This document shows positions 50,721 to 59,519 of a DNA stretch of 64,000 nt, piece after piece. The DNA is from a virus, in IMG/VR virus record IMGVR_UViG_3300037459_000226, positions 1 to 64,000 of that record; one strand, given 5' to 3'. The stretch's first letter is position 1, and the number at the start of each line of letters is the position of its first letter. The translations under genes were made by a program, and so were the position numbers. A model generated the notes under the pieces. It saw nothing but the letters and a program-made list of their open reading frames with translations, was not told the DNA's origin and did not search any database.

Positions 50721-50741
50721 TGAGTCAAGTATGTCGGTGCC
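50721..50741 (-). repeat. Right copy of paired element, cassette 2
   Basis: Minus strand GGCACCGACATACTTGACTCA, 15 bases before the GTG of the enclosed gene. Confidence 0.75.
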
Positions 50742-50751
50742 TAAGCAAGTC

Positions 50752-52221
50752 TCAAACAATTTCGCTGTGCAGTTCGCGATTGACGTCGTGCGCGTCACGT
50801 GACCGCGCCGTGACGATCCAGGTGTTGTGCTCGCGGGCCATTGTCCGCATGTTGTCGATCGCCGCGTCGTCGAGACCCTCAAAGAAACCCTGTTCCACCG
50901 GGATCAATCCACCCGGCCCGACAGACCGTATCGCGATCTTCAATGCCAGTGTCGTCCGCTCGCCGTGGGAGAGTTCCGCGATGTAGGTCCGTCCGCGATC
51001 CGTGTCGACCACAATGCGAGTCTTGCCGCGCTCGTCCTCCTTGATCCCCATCTCGGGACACGCCTTTTCCACGGCCGATGTCAGGACGCCCGTGCAACCG
51101 TGTGCCGCCGTCCGCATTTCAGCCGCCACTTTCCCTAGCGCTTCGGCGTTCACATCGTACGCCTCGGCTTCTGTCTTTTTGAGACGCGCTTCGCGCACGA
51201 CCTTGCAGTTCTGCATCTGCTCGGAGATGGTGGCCTCCGATGCGACCAACTCTATGAGCTTCACTTTCGAGGGGCGTATCATTAACGAAAAACATTCGAT
51301 CGTCTTTTGACACAGGAAGTTTGCAGCGTCTATCCGCTCGGCGTTTTGTGCGTGTTCGTCGCACTCCAGAATCGCCTGCTCTGCCGCGGCGACCTGCCGG
51401 CGCAGGTCAACTAGGTCTTCATTTAGGGCCCTTCTCCGGTGAACGACGTCGGACACCTTGTTCTTTGGCTGATCCACGATCTGTCTGCGGGCTGTATCCG
51501 CCGCGACTTCTGAGTTCGCGTACTGTTCGATCTGCCGGCGCAACTCTGCCTCTTCGCCAACAACCTTTCGGTACTCAGCCGCAATCACGGTGTCGTCGAA
51601 CGGCTGATCAAGATCGACACCCTTAATCATCTCAAGGGCCGCGTCCCGTTTCTGCTCGAAGTTCTTCTGCGCGTCTTCCCGCTTACGGGCGACCGCCTCA
51701 ATGTCACGCTTCACCGCAGCCGCCATCGCGACAAGGTCTTTGCCCGCGAGAGCCGACGGAGACACAATTGCCAGTAGGCGAGTCTCGCCACCAACCAGAT
51801 CGTAGAACTTCCTGGCATCAGCCTCGACGCCAGTGATGCCGAGAATGGCCTTGATCCTGGCGGAATCGGCAGCGCCGGGATCGTTGAATCCGGGGTCAAC
51901 CAGTTGGGCGATCGAAAATTTCCCCTCGTCAAGCGAAACCGCCTCTAGCTCCCCGGAGCGACGAGTAGAATTGCGAAACGTGACCGTGGCACCAAGACCA
52001 CTCACGGAGGCCACGTCCGCACCATCTCGTTTGTTGAGCTTCCCCTCGCCCGTTACCCAGGTCCTCACCCCCTTGAGCAGTTCCGTCTTCCCGCTCCCGT
52101 TCGGACCTACGAAAGCGACGATTCCGCCGCCCTCCGGAAGCGGAATGGAAATCAGGGGGACCGGCCCGATCTCCTTAAACTCCAGCGTCTTCGTGCTACT
52201 GCTGCTGTTGCTTTCGCTCAC
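50752..52221 (-). CDS. SbcC/RecF-like SMC-type ATPase
   Basis: 489 residues, GTG 52221 with GGAGG. Walker A GPNGSGKT (39-46), a long central coiled coil with a Cys-containing turn, ABC signature ELSHGERTT near 415, and a short Walker B region. Much shorter than SbcC. No SbcD-like nuclease is next to it; it may work with YqaJ or protect replication ends. Confidence 0.78.
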   Translation of the reverse strand: MSESNSSSSTKTLEFKEIGPVPLISIPLPEGGGIVAFVGPNGSGKTELLKGVRTWVTGEGKLNKRDGADVASVSGLGATVTFRNSTRRSGELEAVSLDEGKFSIAQLVDPGFNDPGAADSARIKAILGITGVEADARKFYDLVGGETRLLAIVSPSALAGKDLVAMAAAVKRDIEAVARKREDAQKNFEQKRDAALEMIKGVDLDQPFDDTVIAAEYRKVVGEEAELRRQIEQYANSEVAADTARRQIVDQPKNKVSDVVHRRRALNEDLVDLRRQVAAAEQAILECDEHAQNAERIDAANFLCQKTIECFSLMIRPSKVKLIELVASEATISEQMQNCKVVREARLKKTEAEAYDVNAEALGKVAAEMRTAAHGCTGVLTSAVEKACPEMGIKEDERGKTRIVVDTDRGRTYIAELSHGERTTLALKIAIRSVGPGGLIPVEQGFFEGLDDAAIDNMRTMAREHNTWIVTARSRDAHDVNRELHSEIV

Positions 52222-52378
52222 GAGCTATGGCCTCCGCTACTTCGGACCGATGGACTGGGATCTCACGTGGCGCCTGGATACCCAAACGTACCTTGTCGCC
52301 GCGAATCTCGACAACAATGACTTCGATGTTCCCGTCGATGATGATCTTTTCGTCTTTTTTTCGTGAAAGTACCAACAT
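52196..52378 (-). CDS. csrA: Carbon storage regulator CsrA
   Basis: 60 residues. MLVLSRKKDEKIII, then VRLGIQAPREIPVHRSEV, is canonical CsrA, an RNA-binding dimer that binds GGA in hairpin loops and blocks or stabilises translation. Arg44 of the binding face is present. AAGGGGG precedes the ATG; the end overlaps the SMC-type gene. A phage copy may reprogram host metabolism or control phage mRNAs. Confidence 0.95.
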   Translation of the reverse strand: MLVLSRKKDEKIIIDGNIEVIVVEIRGDKVRLGIQAPREIPVHRSEVAEAIARERKQQQQ

Positions 52379-52408
52379 GCCTTCCCCCTTCCGTGGTGAG
52401 TGTTTCCG

Positions 52409-52621
52409 TTACGTTCCAATGTCCTCGTTTTGAATCCTCGCAAAGCGAGCATCCCACCCTGCCGCGTCTCTGATCTCTCGCGTGAGCCGCCCCGGCGTCG
52501 GATAGAGGCGCTCGTGAATCGCCCACAAGGCGACGGCGTCCATTGTGAACGGACCAGGGTTACGCCGATGGTATTCGTCGACGACCTCCTGAAGTCTCTT
52601 CGTCTTCGTCTTACGTGGCAT
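52409..52621 (-). CDS. Small hypothetical protein
   Basis: 70 residues from ATG 52621. Basic start, LQEVVDEYHRRNPGPFTMDAVALWAI: a recurrent small phage pattern of helices. Unknown. Confidence 0.6.
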   Translation of the reverse strand: MPRKTKTKRLQEVVDEYHRRNPGPFTMDAVALWAIHERLYPTPGRLTREIRDAAGWDARFARIQNEDIGT

Positions 52622-52641
52622 CACTCTTCGTCTCCGAGGTG

Positions 52642-53019
52642 TCAGAGATAACAGCGGCAACCGGAGTCCACCAACTCGAACTTAGCAGTCGCGATGAACG
52701 TTTCAGGTTTATCCGTGCCCACCTCTTTGAACTCCGTGCACACCAGTTGTCCGGCATCCTCCGGCACAAAGTCGGACAACCTCACTGCGTCGCCGACTCG
52801 GTACGGAAGGTCCATGCTTAAACCGCTGACTGTGACTCTCGTCGGCCTAGTGCCAGCAATTCTGATTCCGACCGACTCTGGAGTCCCATATCGGCGACCG
52901 CCCGTGCGCATAAACTCTCGTATCGGCCCGCCGGGATAGTGCCGAACAGTCAACGTGCTGAGGTCCGCTTTCGGCTGGAACTCGACTCCACACTTTCGGC
53001 ACTTCACGTTGGTAATCAT
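52642..53019 (-). CDS. Hypothetical zinc protein
   Basis: 125 residues. An N-terminal VKCRKCGVEF and a C-terminal CRC supply possible zinc ligands; the middle is beta-rich. Overlaps the next gene upstream by four bases. Confidence 0.6.
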   Translation of the reverse strand: MITNVKCRKCGVEFQPKADLSTLTVRHYPGGPIREFMRTGGRRYGTPESVGIRIAGTRPTRVTVSGLSMDLPYRVGDAVRLSDFVPEDAGQLVCTEFKEVGTDKPETFIATAKFELVDSGCRCYL

Positions 53020-53261
53020 TCGCCGGCCTCATCGTCATCCAAAAACATCCACGGCTCGCCGAACTTGATCGCCGGCAACAAGACCGGCCACGGATCGCCT
53101 GATTTGAGATTTACCGCACGGAATTTCGAGTACCGATCCGAACCCAACCACCACACAAGGATATCGGTATCGTCCAGCCACGTGTCGACAGCGAGATACA
53201 CTCCGGGACGGTCGGGTAGAACGAGCGGTGGCGGTTTGACGAACTTTGTTGGGTGAGGCAC
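53016..53261 (-). CDS. Small beta-rich hypothetical protein
   Basis: 81 residues. PLVLPDRPGVYLAVDTWLDDTDILVWW looks like a short strand protein; acidic end. Unknown. Confidence 0.6.
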   Translation of the reverse strand: MPHPTKFVKPPPLVLPDRPGVYLAVDTWLDDTDILVWWLGSDRYSKFRAVNLKSGDPWPVLLPAIKFGEPWMFLDDDEAGE

Positions 53262-53262
53262 A

Positions 53263-53703
53263 TTATTCCTCCGCGTTCAGTGCGAGGTAAGCACAGTGGC
53301 ATCCCGCGGGGGAGAATTCGCCGGACACATCGGCAACCGTTTTTGCCGGCATTCCACGAAGTATGCTGACGTGCCAAATATCGCCGCCGGCAAAGCTGTC
53401 GAGCGACATGTGGAAGCCCTTGCCAGTCATCGCCGCGAACACCTGCACCGTGGCGGCGGGGTTGGTGGTGTAGCGAGGAACGATGTGTTCATAGACGAAT
53501 TCCCCGTCGTCGCGCCACGCCGAGAACCCCATCGCGAAGTGACGGCAATGCGGTTGCTTTTTCCAGACTCGCTCCGCTTCGATGAGCATTTCCGCTTTGG
53601 ATGGAAGCTGCTCTCCAAAAACGTTCTCGTGAATCCAGGCATCACGCCGCCACGCCGCCACGCCGTCCCAATCGAACACCGGGCTGGTTGCTGTGTCAGG
53701 CAT
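53263..53703 (-). CDS. Phage ABA-sandwich-like protein
   Basis: 146 residues. RYTTNPAATVQVFAAM and GDIWHVSIL resemble the ABA-sandwich domain also found at 38135; N-terminal part differs. Unknown function. Confidence 0.6.
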   Translation of the reverse strand: MPDTATSPVFDWDGVAAWRRDAWIHENVFGEQLPSKAEMLIEAERVWKKQPHCRHFAMGFSAWRDDGEFVYEHIVPRYTTNPAATVQVFAAMTGKGFHMSLDSFAGGDIWHVSILRGMPAKTVADVSGEFSPAGCHCAYLALNAEE

Positions 53704-54250
53704 CGTCGGCCTCCCGCCTGTGCTTCAGCAACGCTATTTTCTCGTCTCTCAAAACAGCCACCAACGACTCCAACTCCGTCGCCCGCTTCCGCAGCTTGGC
53801 GTTGTCGGATACTGCCAGTTCCAGAGCACCACAAATCTTGTCGATTGTCTTTACGTTCCTTTCCGCTTCCTGAGCCTGGGCATCCATTGCGATGGACTGC
53901 TTTCGCAAATTGCAGGCTATCAAGTCTCTTTTGGACTGGATCAACTTCTGCCGGAGCTTGGCGTTGTCGACTCGCAGGGCTTCGTGGCGGCGTATCCACA
54001 ACTGGCAGTCTTCGCCGTCCATGCGAATCGGGTATCGGTCGCAGAGATCGTAATACACCACAGCGTCGGCGCTCATGTCGACGGGTGTTGGTGGGGGAAT
54101 TTCGGGGGCGTCGTCCGTTTTGAAAAACGTTGTCGTCCACAGCCCCCGGCAATCGTCACAACGGAAGCACGGAACGCCCATGCCGTCGAATTGCAAGACC
54201 TTTCCGCATTTCGGACAGTCGGGTGCCTGCTCCGCAATTGTTGTAGCCAT
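53696..54250 (-). CDS. Zinc-ribbon coiled-coil protein
   Basis: 184 residues. CPKCGKVLQF...CFRCDDCRG at the start, then a long coiled coil (residues 95-175). Start codon lies just after a hairpin that covers its ribosome site (54255-54281). Confidence 0.65.
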   Translation of the reverse strand: MATTIAEQAPDCPKCGKVLQFDGMGVPCFRCDDCRGLWTTTFFKTDDAPEIPPPTPVDMSADAVVYYDLCDRYPIRMDGEDCQLWIRRHEALRVDNAKLRQKLIQSKRDLIACNLRKQSIAMDAQAQEAERNVKTIDKICGALELAVSDNAKLRKRATELESLVAVLRDEKIALLKHRREADDA

Positions 54251-54254
54251 TCTG

Positions 54255-54281
54255 ACATCCCCCTCTCGTGGTGAGGGATGT
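54255..54281 (-). promoter_or_regulatory. Hairpin over the ribosome site of the 53696 gene
   Basis: ACATCCCTC (minus, 54273-54281) pairs with GAGGGGGATGT (54255-54265) with two unpaired G. The GAGGGGG part is the only Shine-Dalgarno of the gene starting at 54250, so folding would hide it. Possibly also an operator for the adjacent Cro/CI-type protein. Confidence 0.5.
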
Positions 54282-54302
54282 TAGTGATGTGGCCTACACT
54301 CG

Positions 54303-54578
54303 TCAAGCCCGCTTTCGGCCGTTTTTCAGAATTGTAGGAAGTTTCTTTCCGGTCAGATCGGAAATCGAAATCCCCAACTCGTCACAGATTCGACCGACAA
54401 CTTTGATCGTCGGGGTGATGTGACCCTTCACAATCCGGTTCAGCACACTGAGATCCACTGCGGAACTGGTGGCGAAAGAACGCTGGCTTGGAGTGTCGGC
54501 TCGCGCAAAATAGAGGCTGAGTCGAGTCCGGATTCTTTCGCAGGCTACTTCGGATTGGGGTTCGGTATCTGTTGGCAT
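54303..54578 (-). CDS. Cro/CI-type HTH regulator
   Basis: 91 residues from ATG 54578. SQRSFATSSAVDLSVLNRI, then VKGHITPTIKVVGRICDEL and ISDLTG, is a classic XRE helix-turn-helix. Probably controls the surrounding leftward genes. Confidence 0.78.
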   Translation of the reverse strand: MPTDTEPQSEVACERIRTRLSLYFARADTPSQRSFATSSAVDLSVLNRIVKGHITPTIKVVGRICDELGISISDLTGKKLPTILKNGRKRA

Positions 54579-54592
54579 GATGACCAACGTCT

Positions 54593-57500
54593 TTAACGCC
54601 TCCGGGCTGCCGCGTCAAGGGGATTGCTGTCCTTGCGCAGCTTCGCGTTGTTCCGCAATTGCTTCACGACGGCCTCCAGGCCCTCGGCGATTTGCAGCTT
54701 GTCCGGGGTCATTGCGGCCTTTTCGTCGTCCGAGAAGTAGACCTTCTCGAAGACGTTGGCGCCGTACTCGCGCATCAACATCTGGGCGGTCTCGCGAATC
54801 ACCGCGTCCTGGGCGGCCGGACTGAGCGTCGTGAGCCGCACGCCCGTGAACAGGTTCATCACCTTTTCGATCGCGTTCTTACGAGTGTCTGTCGCGGTCC
54901 GCAGGCTGGTGGTGATCCGGGCGGTCGGGAGGTTGGAGACCAACTGCTCAAAGCCAGTGCTGATGAACGGCCTCGCTCGGCCGCGTTCCGCCTTCTCTCC
55001 GCTGATGATCTGTTTGGCGTTCGAGATGATCCTGCCGATCGTGGGGTCGAGATCCTCTAACCGACGGCCTCCCATCGGGCCACGCTGGAAGAACGTCTGG
55101 CCGGTTGCGAATTCCAGCGGACCCTTGATCAGCGGGTTTGCGCGGCTGAGCAGTTCAAGTCCAACCGTCTTCGGCGTGCCGGCAAAGGCGATCGGGTCTT
55201 CGTGCATGAATCCGAAGCCGCTCAGAAATCTCTGGTCGCCTTGCGGTGTGGTGCCGAGCGGAATCGCCGCCTGCTGCGAGATGTACTCTGGGAGGATCTG
55301 GTTGTCTTCGCCGCGGAGATGGCGTGTCGCGCGGAGCGTCTGGGCCATCAGGCCGCCGGGACGCTCGAACAGTAGCTTCAGCGTCGGAGGCAAAACGTTT
55401 TTTGAAAACTTCCAGAAGGGAAACAGCCGCTGAGCCTTCTCGCGTTCGAACTGCGTGTACTTTCGGGCCGAATAGTCGATCTGGACGGCCTTGACGCGAT
55501 CAGCCGCCTCACCCGGCCGAACTCCTCTCTTGAGCTGCTGAATGAACGGTGCCAGACGGTTCATTCCCTCGACGTAGACTCCGATTTCATCGCCGGCTGC
55601 GCCGAGTGTGAAACGGCTCTCGGGCCGTCCTCCGAAGCCGCGCATTTCAAGTGGATTGAATGTCGTTCCTGGCTCAAGTCCCGTGGCTTTCCGGAGAATC
55701 CGCATCCCGCCGATCGGATGGGCGCCGCCGAGACCGCCCGGCATCTTCTGAGCCATCTCTTGCAGGCCGGTAGCTCCCTGCTCGACGGCTTGGCCGGCCA
55801 CGCTGGCAACCTCACCCTGGCCGTGCACCAACTCGTGTTCGAAGGCCATGCGCCGGATCATGTCGGCCGCGTTGCCTGGAGTCAGCGCGCGCGACTCTTT
55901 CATCAGTCGCCAGCGGACTGCGGGGATTGCTTCGAGTCCTGCGAACGATCTGCCGCGCAAAATCGCGTGTGCCGCCCGGACGGAGTTCGCCGAAAACATC
56001 CCGTGCATCGCGTTGGCGACCTGGCCACTGAAGAGGTTGCGCGTGTGGAATGCCGGCGCGATACCGGTGACGTATCCCTTCCAAAGATTCGTCACGCTGT
56101 CGACGACCTGAAGGACTTCGTTCACGCCGTCCGGGGACTGGTAGAACTTCATCATCCGGCCGATGTCGTCGGCGATGTCCGCGTTCACGCTACGACTGAG
56201 GAAGTCGTCTGCCGACATACCGAGACGTTTAGCGGCATCCTGAACCCCCTGTGAGCCGTGGGCCATGTTGGCGTTTTGGAGAATGTTCCCGATCGTCTTG
56301 GTGTTTGCGTTGCGGCTCGTGTAGCCGAGAACGTCCGTGTCAGTCAGCATCTCCAGGATGGCCTTCCCGGAACGCGCCGCCCCGCCACTCATCTCCAGCT
56401 TGGCGAGAAGATCGACCAGTGGGTGATTACCGAACACGCCACTCTCGCGAACGTTCTCGCTCAGACCGTGTGCCCACTTGGAGAAATCCTCTTCGAGATG
56501 AGCCGGAAGCGAACCACGAAAGCGCGGCGACTGGATGACGGTTTGTACGTCCTGCCAACGCGCCGCCGCTGCGACTTGCGGATCCTGAAGGATCTGTTTG
56601 ATGCGAACCGTGCCGCCCTCGACGTTCTTGAGGAATGGTTGCCGACCCATCTCCGTCGGATCGAACGTCTGGAATCCCTTCTTCCCCTTCCCGCTCACAG
56701 CCCGCCGCAAACCGTACATCATCTCGGTCATAAATCGCGGGAAGTACCGGACCATGTCGTCGTCGAGAATTCCCGAGCGCAGGCCGGCGTAGTCGAGTTC
56801 CTGACGAACGCCCTCCAGCCGGCCCCACACATCGTTGACCATCTGACCCATCTCGGGCGGAGCGGCCTCCAGCCCCTCGAAGATGTTCCGAAGCTGGTCG
56901 GCGTCCTTGGACCCAACCCGTCCCTGTTCGACCAAATCGGCGATCGCCCGGCCCACCAGCGCTCTGTTCTGCACGCGAGTTCCGGCAATCTCACCGGTGA
57001 GTTTCGAGGCAGCGCGCTGAATCGGGAGCGTCGACATATCGCGGACCGACGACGCAAACAGTCTCGCTCCCTGGCGAACGGGCCAAGTTGCCCGCATCGT
57101 TTCGCCGGCCCAATCCATCCCGCGGGCGAGTAGCTGCGCACCACTGCCACGTGCAACCGCGACGTTACGGCCGAACGGAACGTGAAGTCCTGCCAGACCG
57201 CCGATCGGATCGTCCAGCATTGCGCGACGCCCGGCCTTTGTTGCCCCCTCCGGTCCAAGCTGCCTTGCCGCACGACTGAAATGTTTGAGTTCGCTTGGGG
57301 TCTGAATGACCTGCCGTGGCGTGAGCATCACGCGGCCCATCGCCTTGCCGTACCCCATGCCGCGGCCGGTCGCGGTAACGGCTCGCATCAGGCCCGCGTT
57401 CTTCATCGCAGTGCCGGCTAACTTCGTGACAGCAGACCCGCCGAGCGTCGCGTATGTTGCGGGATCGAAAAACACTTCCGCACCGAACCCAGCAACGTCA

Positions 57501-57823
57501 CCCCAGTCAAATCCGGGCCTGTTCCTCCCGAGGGCCCCAAAACGCTCCAACATCTCGCGGCCCCCGACTCTGTTTTCAGCAGAGAACGGGGTGAGGAACT
57601 GGTCGAATGGGTTTTCTCCGGACACGATGTCGCGAACAGATGACGCCCCGGTTGCCAGATCAAGGAAGTTGCCAACGCCCGCCAGTCCCGAGAGACCCTG
57701 GCGCATAATCAGATTGCCAACCGACTCTTGATCAGCGGTATCGCCCTGCCTCTGAGCACGAGTTGCTGGCTGCTGTCTCCCCGCGCGCGTAAGCAATCGC
57801 GCTGCTGCCGGAGAAAGCGCCAT
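54593..57823 (-). CDS. Large internal/ejection-type virion protein
   Basis: 1,076 residues, largely helical. Near residue 790 the signature IDYSARKYTQFEREKAQRLF followed by PFWKFSKNVLP is one I associate with large polyvalent or internal virion proteins of podovirus-like phages; FHTRNLFSGQVANAMHG is another. Such proteins are ejected with the DNA. No lytic transglycosylase motif was seen. Followed by a second, disordered protein in the same operon. Confidence 0.65.
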   Translation of the reverse strand: MALSPAAARLLTRAGRQQPATRAQRQGDTADQESVGNLIMRQGLSGLAGVGNFLDLATGASSVRDIVSGENPFDQFLTPFSAENRVGGREMLERFGALGRNRPGFDWGDVAGFGAEVFFDPATYATLGGSAVTKLAGTAMKNAGLMRAVTATGRGMGYGKAMGRVMLTPRQVIQTPSELKHFSRAARQLGPEGATKAGRRAMLDDPIGGLAGLHVPFGRNVAVARGSGAQLLARGMDWAGETMRATWPVRQGARLFASSVRDMSTLPIQRAASKLTGEIAGTRVQNRALVGRAIADLVEQGRVGSKDADQLRNIFEGLEAAPPEMGQMVNDVWGRLEGVRQELDYAGLRSGILDDDMVRYFPRFMTEMMYGLRRAVSGKGKKGFQTFDPTEMGRQPFLKNVEGGTVRIKQILQDPQVAAAARWQDVQTVIQSPRFRGSLPAHLEEDFSKWAHGLSENVRESGVFGNHPLVDLLAKLEMSGGAARSGKAILEMLTDTDVLGYTSRNANTKTIGNILQNANMAHGSQGVQDAAKRLGMSADDFLSRSVNADIADDIGRMMKFYQSPDGVNEVLQVVDSVTNLWKGYVTGIAPAFHTRNLFSGQVANAMHGMFSANSVRAAHAILRGRSFAGLEAIPAVRWRLMKESRALTPGNAADMIRRMAFEHELVHGQGEVASVAGQAVEQGATGLQEMAQKMPGGLGGAHPIGGMRILRKATGLEPGTTFNPLEMRGFGGRPESRFTLGAAGDEIGVYVEGMNRLAPFIQQLKRGVRPGEAADRVKAVQIDYSARKYTQFEREKAQRLFPFWKFSKNVLPPTLKLLFERPGGLMAQTLRATRHLRGEDNQILPEYISQQAAIPLGTTPQGDQRFLSGFGFMHEDPIAFAGTPKTVGLELLSRANPLIKGPLEFATGQTFFQRGPMGGRRLEDLDPTIGRIISNAKQIISGEKAERGRARPFISTGFEQLVSNLPTARITTSLRTATDTRKNAIEKVMNLFTGVRLTTLSPAAQDAVIRETAQMLMREYGANVFEKVYFSDDEKAAMTPDKLQIAEGLEAVVKQLRNNAKLRKDSNPLDAAARRR

Positions 57824-59247
57824 CAGAATCCTCCGAACGGTATGTCATACGAAGGGATGTTGCGGGTCTGCTGTCGGCGTTGCTCTTGACGTGCCGGGAG
57901 CGAGCGTTCCATTGCGATGGCCCGAAGTTCATCAATGCTCTTGCCCTGAGCGATCCCCTGAAGCAACCGGATGGTTCCCGGTTCACCGAATGCGCCGAAC
58001 CGGCTTCGCTCGGTATTGAAGAACTCCGGATCGGATCCACCCCTCGCGGAAATCCACGGCTCCAGCAACTCCAGCGACTTCTCATCAATTTCCTGCCCAC
58101 TCACGAACATGTCTTGCAGTTTTTCCTCCAGAGCCAACTCATCAAACCATAGGCCGCCGCTTTCACCCGTGCGGTGTTCCACGCCAAGGAACCCAAGAAA
58201 CTGATCGACTGAGCCACCTTCCCGATACGAATTTAGAATCTCCCTTGATTCCGTCAGTGTCGGCGTTGAACCCCCGCGCTGGCTCACACCGCCGTCTGTC
58301 TGCGCGGTTTGTGATGTCGGAGGAGTGAAGGGTGCCGCCCCACCATCACCAGCGAAGTATCGGCGACGCGATTCCTGCCGGCGCGCCATCTCGTTCGCGC
58401 GTGACTGCTGGAACTGCGTGGCGTTCTCCGGAACTTCTCCTCTTCGCATAAGGCGGTTCGCGAGAGACCGTTGAACCTGTTCCTCATACCGACTCGCCAT
58501 CGGCCCTCCCGGTCCCGATTCAGGGCCAAGGAGCGAGCCAAGGCTACGTGCCTCTCGCTTGGCTTCCAGGTTCGCCGTCGCTTCCTCCAAGCGCTGCTCG
58601 TGCGTCATCCCCGTCCGGTCGACAGCACGTTGATCAGGCGTTCTGTTGCGCTCGGCAGCTTCAAATTCTTCCTCTGGCGTCAGACCTGGATACTGCCTTC
58701 CAAAAGTATCGCCCTGCATCCCCCAAGACGGAGCACGACCTCCTTGTCGCTGCCGCCGCCGAAGCTCTTGAGCCGACACGCTGCCACTGAGAACGCTGTC
58801 GACGTTCTCGCCTTGGGTTTGCTCAAAATCACTCTCGGCTCCGAATCCGGCGTACACGTCTGCGTTGCGGGCCGCGAGGCTCTCCCTGGCTGCCCTCTTC
58901 AGATTGAAGTAACTCTCCATGCCGGCGACTTCGGGAGGAGCGTGCTCAGGTTGGCCTTGAAACGGAGAGTCCTCGCCAGTCAGCCGCTGACGGAGGCGAG
59001 CGTTCAAGTTCAGGGCCGCTGCGGGTTCACCGCCTGAAGACTGGCCAAAGTAGCCCTGTGATTGAAATCCTGTGGAGTCGAGCGTGCTCGGTCCGTGCTC
59101 TGCGCCGGGAACGTAGGCGTCCGGCGCAGGAGCAACCGATGCGAGTGCCTGGCCCGCCAATGACTGCGCAAGGCCCCGCCTGCGAGTTCGACCGCCGCGC
59201 CCGCGAGCCATTCCGCCGCGTCGCTTGCGATTCCCGATGTGTGGCAT
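57823..59247 (-). CDS. Disordered Arg/Gln/Gly-rich virion protein
   Basis: 474 residues. Strongly basic start (RKRRGGMARGRGG, RTRRRG), low-complexity middle, a few helices (EEKLQDMFVSG). ATG 59247 with AGGGG upstream, 22 bases after the structured RNA candidate. Overlaps the next gene's start (ATGA). Likely internal or DNA-binding virion protein. Confidence 0.6.
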   Translation of the reverse strand: MPHIGNRKRRGGMARGRGGRTRRRGLAQSLAGQALASVAPAPDAYVPGAEHGPSTLDSTGFQSQGYFGQSSGGEPAAALNLNARLRQRLTGEDSPFQGQPEHAPPEVAGMESYFNLKRAARESLAARNADVYAGFGAESDFEQTQGENVDSVLSGSVSAQELRRRQRQGGRAPSWGMQGDTFGRQYPGLTPEEEFEAAERNRTPDQRAVDRTGMTHEQRLEEATANLEAKREARSLGSLLGPESGPGGPMASRYEEQVQRSLANRLMRRGEVPENATQFQQSRANEMARRQESRRRYFAGDGGAAPFTPPTSQTAQTDGGVSQRGGSTPTLTESREILNSYREGGSVDQFLGFLGVEHRTGESGGLWFDELALEEKLQDMFVSGQEIDEKSLELLEPWISARGGSDPEFFNTERSRFGAFGEPGTIRLLQGIAQGKSIDELRAIAMERSLPARQEQRRQQTRNIPSYDIPFGGF

Positions 59248-59269
59248 GATCTGCCCCTGTTAAGTAAAT

Positions 59270-59514
59270 GAGTCGGGCCGGATTCAAACCGGCTTGGGGC
59301 ATCAGTAGTAGGCACAGCCCCACCGTCAAACCGTGCTGTTCCCAGTGGATTCGCTTACGCCACGGCTCCTGCTATCCGTACACGGCAGCCCTTGTCACTT
59401 GTCGGTTCCGCCGCTGCTGGTCCGTGCGAGTGGACTGTCGAGGTCCTGCCACTCTCCCAGCAGACTCCACTGCCGACCCTACACTTCCGGGCGTTTCCCA
59501 CACGCCGCCGACTC
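59270..59514 (-). ncRNA. Structured RNA candidate with tRNA-like closure
   Basis: 245 bases between the 59520 gene and the 57823 gene. The 5' end GAGTCGG pairs with CCGACTC at the 3' end (7 bp). Two bases on, GCGT/ACGC with a 7-base loop is D-arm-like. At the 3' side GCCGG-TTTGAAT-CCGGC is a T-arm directly abutting the closing helix. Between them lie CTGCTGG/CCAGCAG, GAGT/ACTC plus GGAC/GTCC, and GTAGG/CCTAC. There is no anticodon arm and no tmRNA tag frame. Could be a degraded tRNA, a novel RNA, or a 5' leader. Confidence 0.45.
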
Positions 59515-59519
59515 GTATT

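Noticed and set aside
59270-59340. Ordinary tRNA on the minus strand
   Set aside because: T-arm is good, but no anticodon arm or matching 5' acceptor occurs within normal tRNA length.
59270-59514. tmRNA
   Set aside because: Acceptor lacks the G3:U70 identity pair and no frame encodes an ALAA-type tag. Kept only as an unassigned structured RNA candidate.
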